Below, in pieces: positions 60,031 to 64,000 of a stretch of DNA of 64,000 nucleotides. Each line of letters starts with the position of its first letter. Position 1 is the stretch's first letter. The stretch comes from Zopfochytrium polystomum (taxonomy: Eukaryota > Chytridiomycota > Chytridiomycetes > Chytridiales > Chytridiaceae): the NCBI GenBank assembly GCA_025765615.1, contig JAIVFJ010000294.1, positions 1 to 64,000 of the forward strand, in the 5' to 3' direction. Made by a program: the position numbers and the translations under genes. The notes under the pieces were generated by a model that saw only the letters and a list, made by a program, of their open reading frames with translations, was not told where the DNA came from and made no database searches.

Positions 60031-61542
60031 AATTCCAAGCCTGCGCAGTGGGGGAGGATTTAAACCTACACGTGAATCCCCCTGGGCCTGTTTTTTGGTT
60101 AGTGAATTAGGGGAACCAATCATTAATTTGCTCAGGGGTTTTGTCAGAAACGTTTAGAAAACAGGAAAGGACAAAAAAAATGGGGAAAAAACCAGACAAA
60201 ATAGAAAAAAAAAGCAAAAAAAAAGGGTAGAAAAAATAGAAAAAAGGAGAAAAGATCAATAAGAAAGAAAGAAGGCAAAAATTCCAACAACAGCAAGCAG
60301 TCGTCCTCGTCTGCTGTCGTCATCGGGGTCGTCATCTGCGTCGTCATCTGCTGTCATTGTCTGCAGCTGCCACCGCCACCACCACCACCGTCAGGTCCCA
60401 ACACAGCCTGCTGTCCCTGAATTGCAGGCTGCTGCTGCTGCTGCTGGCTAATATCCGTGCTTGTGAGTGTGTGTGTGTGTGTGTGTGTGCGTGTGTGTGT
60501 GAGTGTGTGGTGTTTGTGCAGTAAAGAGTGCTGTGTATTTGAAGGCACGCGGGGGAGTTGTTGATGATTGCGCCTGGCGTGTCAGAAGGGCACCAACAGA
60601 CTTGAGTTGGCATGGAGCGATAGAGCTTGTTTAGAACGTGAGCCCTCTTCTTGTTAAGAGCAAAGCGCCCTTTGTTGCCAAAGTAGATGGAGAGCTGATG
60701 CTCTTAGACAGATTGGTCTTGTTTAGAGTTCAGAGCACACCCTTTTCTTGTAAGAGCAAAGTGCCCTATACGAACGAGGTATCGACCCGAGGAGAACTTG
60801 AAGAGCTTCGCAGGTCAAGGTAGAGGGTATGGTGACTCAGATAAGAATAATGGTTTTTGTTTGTTGTATTTGAGGGTAGAGAGAGAGAGCAGGCAGATCT
60901 GATCAGAATCTGGGATGATGCTTCTCTGGAGCTGCTGGGGCTCCCCCTTTTATACTGCAGGTGGACTCAGGAATCAGACTTTGGTGATAGCCTTTTAGCT
61001 CTGAGAGTTTAGACTTTGACGAGTCAGGAGGCAGTCATGACATTATTGTTGCATCACGCTGATTCGGCCAGAACTTCCATGGAGTTATGTGTGCAAAGAA
61101 GTAAGTCAGGCTCCCTGTCAAGCTCCTGTAATCATTCCTATCAAATTGCTAGAGTGAAGCACTGATGTGGTCTACCCAGACTGGGGATTGAAACCACCTC
61201 GAAGCACTCGTACAGTGTCAGAGATTTGGAAAAGTGTAGATAACACTGGGACCAGCCCTTATGCCATCTTAACTCATCTTTACTCTTGAAGACAGGTCAG
61301 AGGATCTTAAAAGGTGTAAGTAATGTGTGCAAACTTCAACAGGAGTGTGGGGTGGGCAGTGAGTTGAGGGCTTTGGCAGGGGAAGCTGCTGTCTTTCCTC
61401 CTTTCTTTCTTTTTTCTATTTTTTTATTATTTTTTTTTTTGTTCTGTCACTTTTCCTCATCCTAAACACTTGGAATGATGGTGAAAGCCAAAAAAAGTGA
61501 AAAAAAAAAAAAAGAAAAGGAAAATAAGACCTGCTACACAGA
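60031..61542. other. Gene-free AT-rich stretch with repeats
   Basis: Includes poly-A-rich sequence (60170-60290), a TG run (60470-60505), and an imperfect direct duplication: the block around 60629-60678 (CTTGTTTAGA... TTCTTGT.AAGAGCAAAG.GCCC) recurs at 60717-60768. No gene is recognised. Confidence 0.5.
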
Positions 61543-61850
61543 ATGGGTCCAAAACAATCAAGAGCTGGCAGACCAAAACTGACTGACGAACAAAAGGAAG
61601 CCAATCATCACGATCAAGAGGCTGCTGTACAAGTCCAAGCTGCCACTGAAGCTGTGCTGTGCCAAGCAGTCTCAAGGGCCTCCACACAAAGAAGACTTCC
61701 AGCAACTCAAGCTCCAATTCATCCAGCCATTCGTGTTCAAGCACTTGCTCATGGTGAAGCACAAGCTGCAGCAGAGGAAGTTGCGCAGCACAACCAAGCA
61801 GTTGCACAGCCTGAGAATGAGAGGCATGAGGCAGATGAGCCTGCACTACA
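61543..61850 (+). other. Ala/Gln-rich open frame upstream of right Helitron homology
   Basis: From ATG 61543 a frame rich in Ala, Gln and Glu opens with GPKQSRAGRPKLTDEQK. CAG-GTTTCG at 61850 and TTCTGTAG at about 61916 could form an intron joining it to the Helitron-homologous DNA. The left Helitron copy has a different sequence at this position, so it may be part of another element or a chimaeric 5' end. Confidence 0.35.
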
Positions 61851-61929
61851 GGTTTCGCACTCTTTGACTAACTTTTCATGTTTGCTTCAGTCAAACTAAT
61901 TATTTGCATTCTGTAGGACCAAATTCCAG

Positions 61930-64000
61930 GAGCCTTGGACAAGCTTCCATTTATTTGCAGCATCACCCAGGAGATGAGACAATGTCTCTAGATGAACGAG
62001 TGCGAGATGGAGGTGCAGGAAAAAAAAAAAAAAAACACAAACAACACTTTCACATTTTTCACTGCATAGAATTTTGTGCAAAATCGAAAATGCACCAATT
62101 AATTGTTTCCTTCCAAAAACCGCGCAACACACACACACACACAGGTACATGCACGCATAGGGTTGGGGGACTTGGAGCATTTGTGGTGGATGCTCCAAGT
62201 AAGGGGGGGTTGACTTGTCAATTTCTCTCTCTCTGTTTTTGAACCATTTCTCTTTTTCCTTGTTTTCTTCAATCTGATTTCTGTCCTTTGGCACCAATAC
62301 AGAGTCCCGTCAAATCCATCTGGCTCACAAGGTGAGGGTAGTGAGAGAAGGTACACACCTGGGTGTATACATGGTCCCTTAGTGGGGCTCCTCTTAAGGG
62401 GCCGTGGGTGGGGAATGCAGCTGGCCCTGCCAGCGACTGTGTGACATTGCCGGCTCTGTGTTGGAGTGAGGATCCCCAGCACTTGCCTGCCGCAATGACA
62501 GTGGTGGTGGTGGTGACAAGGACAGCGTTGTCATCCCAACCTTCCTGTCCCTGCGATGGTGTTGGTGGCTGCGCTCTGTGTGCCCCCGACACCTGAGAGT
62601 TCGATCTGCAAGCGCCTGCCTCGGTCCTATTATTGTGAGAGTGAGATGTGTGAGTATGAGTGCAATGCGATAAAGCCCATAGGTTGAGTGATCATGCCAA
62701 TGCAGCCTGGTGGGGTGCATGTACGATTGCAGGTGTTTCTGCATGTGAGTTCCCTGCTGGCAACCTTCTGACCCCTACATAGTTGACTCCCTTCTCTCTC
62801 CTCCCCTCATAACTGGCGACGTCAAGGGCTCCCACAGCACCATCTGCGACGAGGGGCACTAGGTTGCGCCCTGTCTGTCCCATAGCTATTGACCGCTCCT
62901 GTTGTATTTCAGATTAGGTTCCTGAGATAAAAACCCCCGTTTCCCTCTTCTCTCTCTTATTCTGTGGTTGTGTTGTGCCCTCAGGAGTGCCCTTCTGTTT
63001 CCCCTTATGCCAGCCTGCAGCTACGTGAGTAATTGGTGCTCCCACACTGACCCTTCCGAGGATTGTCCCTCTGAATGTTCATTCTTTGTGTTTGAGACCC
63101 CGTTAGACAGAGGCCCAGATCCCATGGTCAAAGGAGTGAGTATAGTCTCACAGGGCTGCATTTGAATATATAGTCAAGTATGCATCCAAGGCTGAAAAGC
63201 GCAGCAGAAATATCAACAGCACATTCAATGCAGCTGTTCAAAGAGCAGGAGATGATAAAGACCCCTCTACTGTTCTTCGCTCCATAATGCTGCAAACACT
63301 GGAGCACAGGGACATTGGTGGAGGTGAAACATTCAGACTCCTTTCTGGAGGCAAGCACGTCAGCTGCTCATTGGAGTTTGTCCATATCAAATACTTTTCT
63401 GAGCAATTTGTGTGATGAGGCAAGCTGCTGATGCCCTTGCTGAAATCACTGCTGCAGACTCAACATTGCTCAAACTGTACATGAAAAGAGATATGAATGC
63501 TCTGTATGCCAACATGAGCTTGTTAGATTTTTGCATTGGGCATAAGGTCAAGAAAGGAGCTTTTGATGAAAGAAGTAGTGAGACCTCTCAGAAAGCAGTT
63601 ATTGTGTTTACTCCAAAACATCGACTGAGCAAGGAGGGAGCAAATACTGCTGGCAACAACTAGCCAAGTACAAGCCATGGCATGAAGCATCTTTTCAGCA
63701 GCTCAGAAACTTGGAAGTAGCTGAAGAGGACTAGAAGAATTTCCTTTTGCACTGCAGCAATGAGGTCCTAAAGCAAATTTGTGAAATGGACCATTTCCTG
63801 GCAGCTGAATTGAAAAAAATGCATGACAACCAGAATGAAGCTGCAAGACAGGGAAGAGATGTTATGGTAATGGAGGAACTGGATTTGGTCAGGGAAATGT
63901 GAGTGAATGCTGCAGATGAGCTTCCACAGGCAATTGTGCAACAAAACACAGAGTCTGACAGACTTGGATTGGACCTACCATTGGCAGCAAACTATGACTG
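61930..64000 (+). mobile_element. Helitron fragment (right copy, interrupted, runs off window edge)
   Basis: Plus-strand copy of the same element as at 1-1820. 61930-61998 matches the left copy (LGQASIYLQH.PGDE.MSLDE). Homology resumes at about 63147 with the tyrosine motif region EYIVKYASKAEKRS and continues through ETFRLLSGGKHVSCSLEFVH and MRQAADALAEITAA toward the end. The intervening roughly 1 kb of the left copy, including the two-histidine motif, is absent and replaced by unrelated DNA (61999-63146). Downstream, several in-frame stops (for example near 63734 and 63901) show further decay. The helicase domain is not reached before the window ends. Confidence 0.78.
61999..63146. repeat. 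Foreign segment replacing the middle of the right Helitron; includes repeat copy B
   Basis: Contains copy B (about 62454-62130, minus orientation) of the repeat found at 59433. Further on, 62460-63120 has no recognisable coding. The right junction reads GTGAG-TATAGT-CTCAC followed by AGGGCTGC, a small hairpin directly before the resumed Helitron sequence. Confidence 0.65.

Noticed and set aside
61543..61897. Calling the Ala/Gln-rich frame the authentic Helitron N-terminus
   Set aside because: The left copy has different DNA upstream of the shared segment, so the association is not supported.

Overview
Eukaryotic nuclear DNA. The protein-coding genes carry short GT-AG introns (37 to about 330 nt) and GC-rich exons, use the standard stop codons, and are separated by microsatellite-rich and poly-A/T-rich spacers. 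A giant CFAP54-type axonemal gene implies a motile flagellum. An OPT-family oligopeptide transporter, a Suv39/Clr4-like SET protein, a secreted subtilase, and Helitron and Ty3-type elements fit a zoosporic (chytrid-type) fungus. That assignment is an inference; another flagellated protist is not excluded. All exon models below were assembled by hand from reading frames, splice dinucleotides and phase. Their lengths were checked for divisibility by three.

Layout. 1-1820 is a decayed Helitron on the minus strand. 1830-5250 holds no gene I can defend, only coding-like fragments. 5253-9244 holds two minus-strand genes: an unrecognised polytopic membrane protein and a signal-peptide protein with a kinase-like (APH-type) core. 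10184-10909 is a TE-like ORF broken by one stop. 11383-24580 is an accessory cell-surface region: three intact plus-strand paralogues and one degenerate copy of a single-pass membrane protein family with a cysteine-containing, ricin-B-like ectodomain, and a minus-strand type I membrane protein with PAN/apple-like cysteine repeats set between copies 2 and 3. 24890-27978 is a secreted subtilisin-like protease. 28491-33087 is a decayed Ty3-type retrotransposon. 35005-37335 is an OPT transporter.

39035-58969 is a compact conserved block: leukotriene-A4-hydrolase-type aminopeptidase, PIAS/Siz-type SUMO ligase, SET-domain methyltransferase, and CFAP54. The last two are divergent, with start codons only 43 bp apart. 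59430-64000 is repeat territory: an inverted pair of a second repeat family and another decayed Helitron, inverted relative to the one at the left edge.

Functional reading. The subtilase, OPT transporter and LTA4H-type aminopeptidase could form a route from extracellular protein to peptide uptake to cytosolic digestion, but nothing in the sequence shows co-regulation. The most novel items are the tandem surface-protein family, the secretory-pathway kinase-like protein, microexons of 4 and 15 nt that are needed to restore canonical motifs, and a 43-bp divergent promoter composed largely of palindromes.
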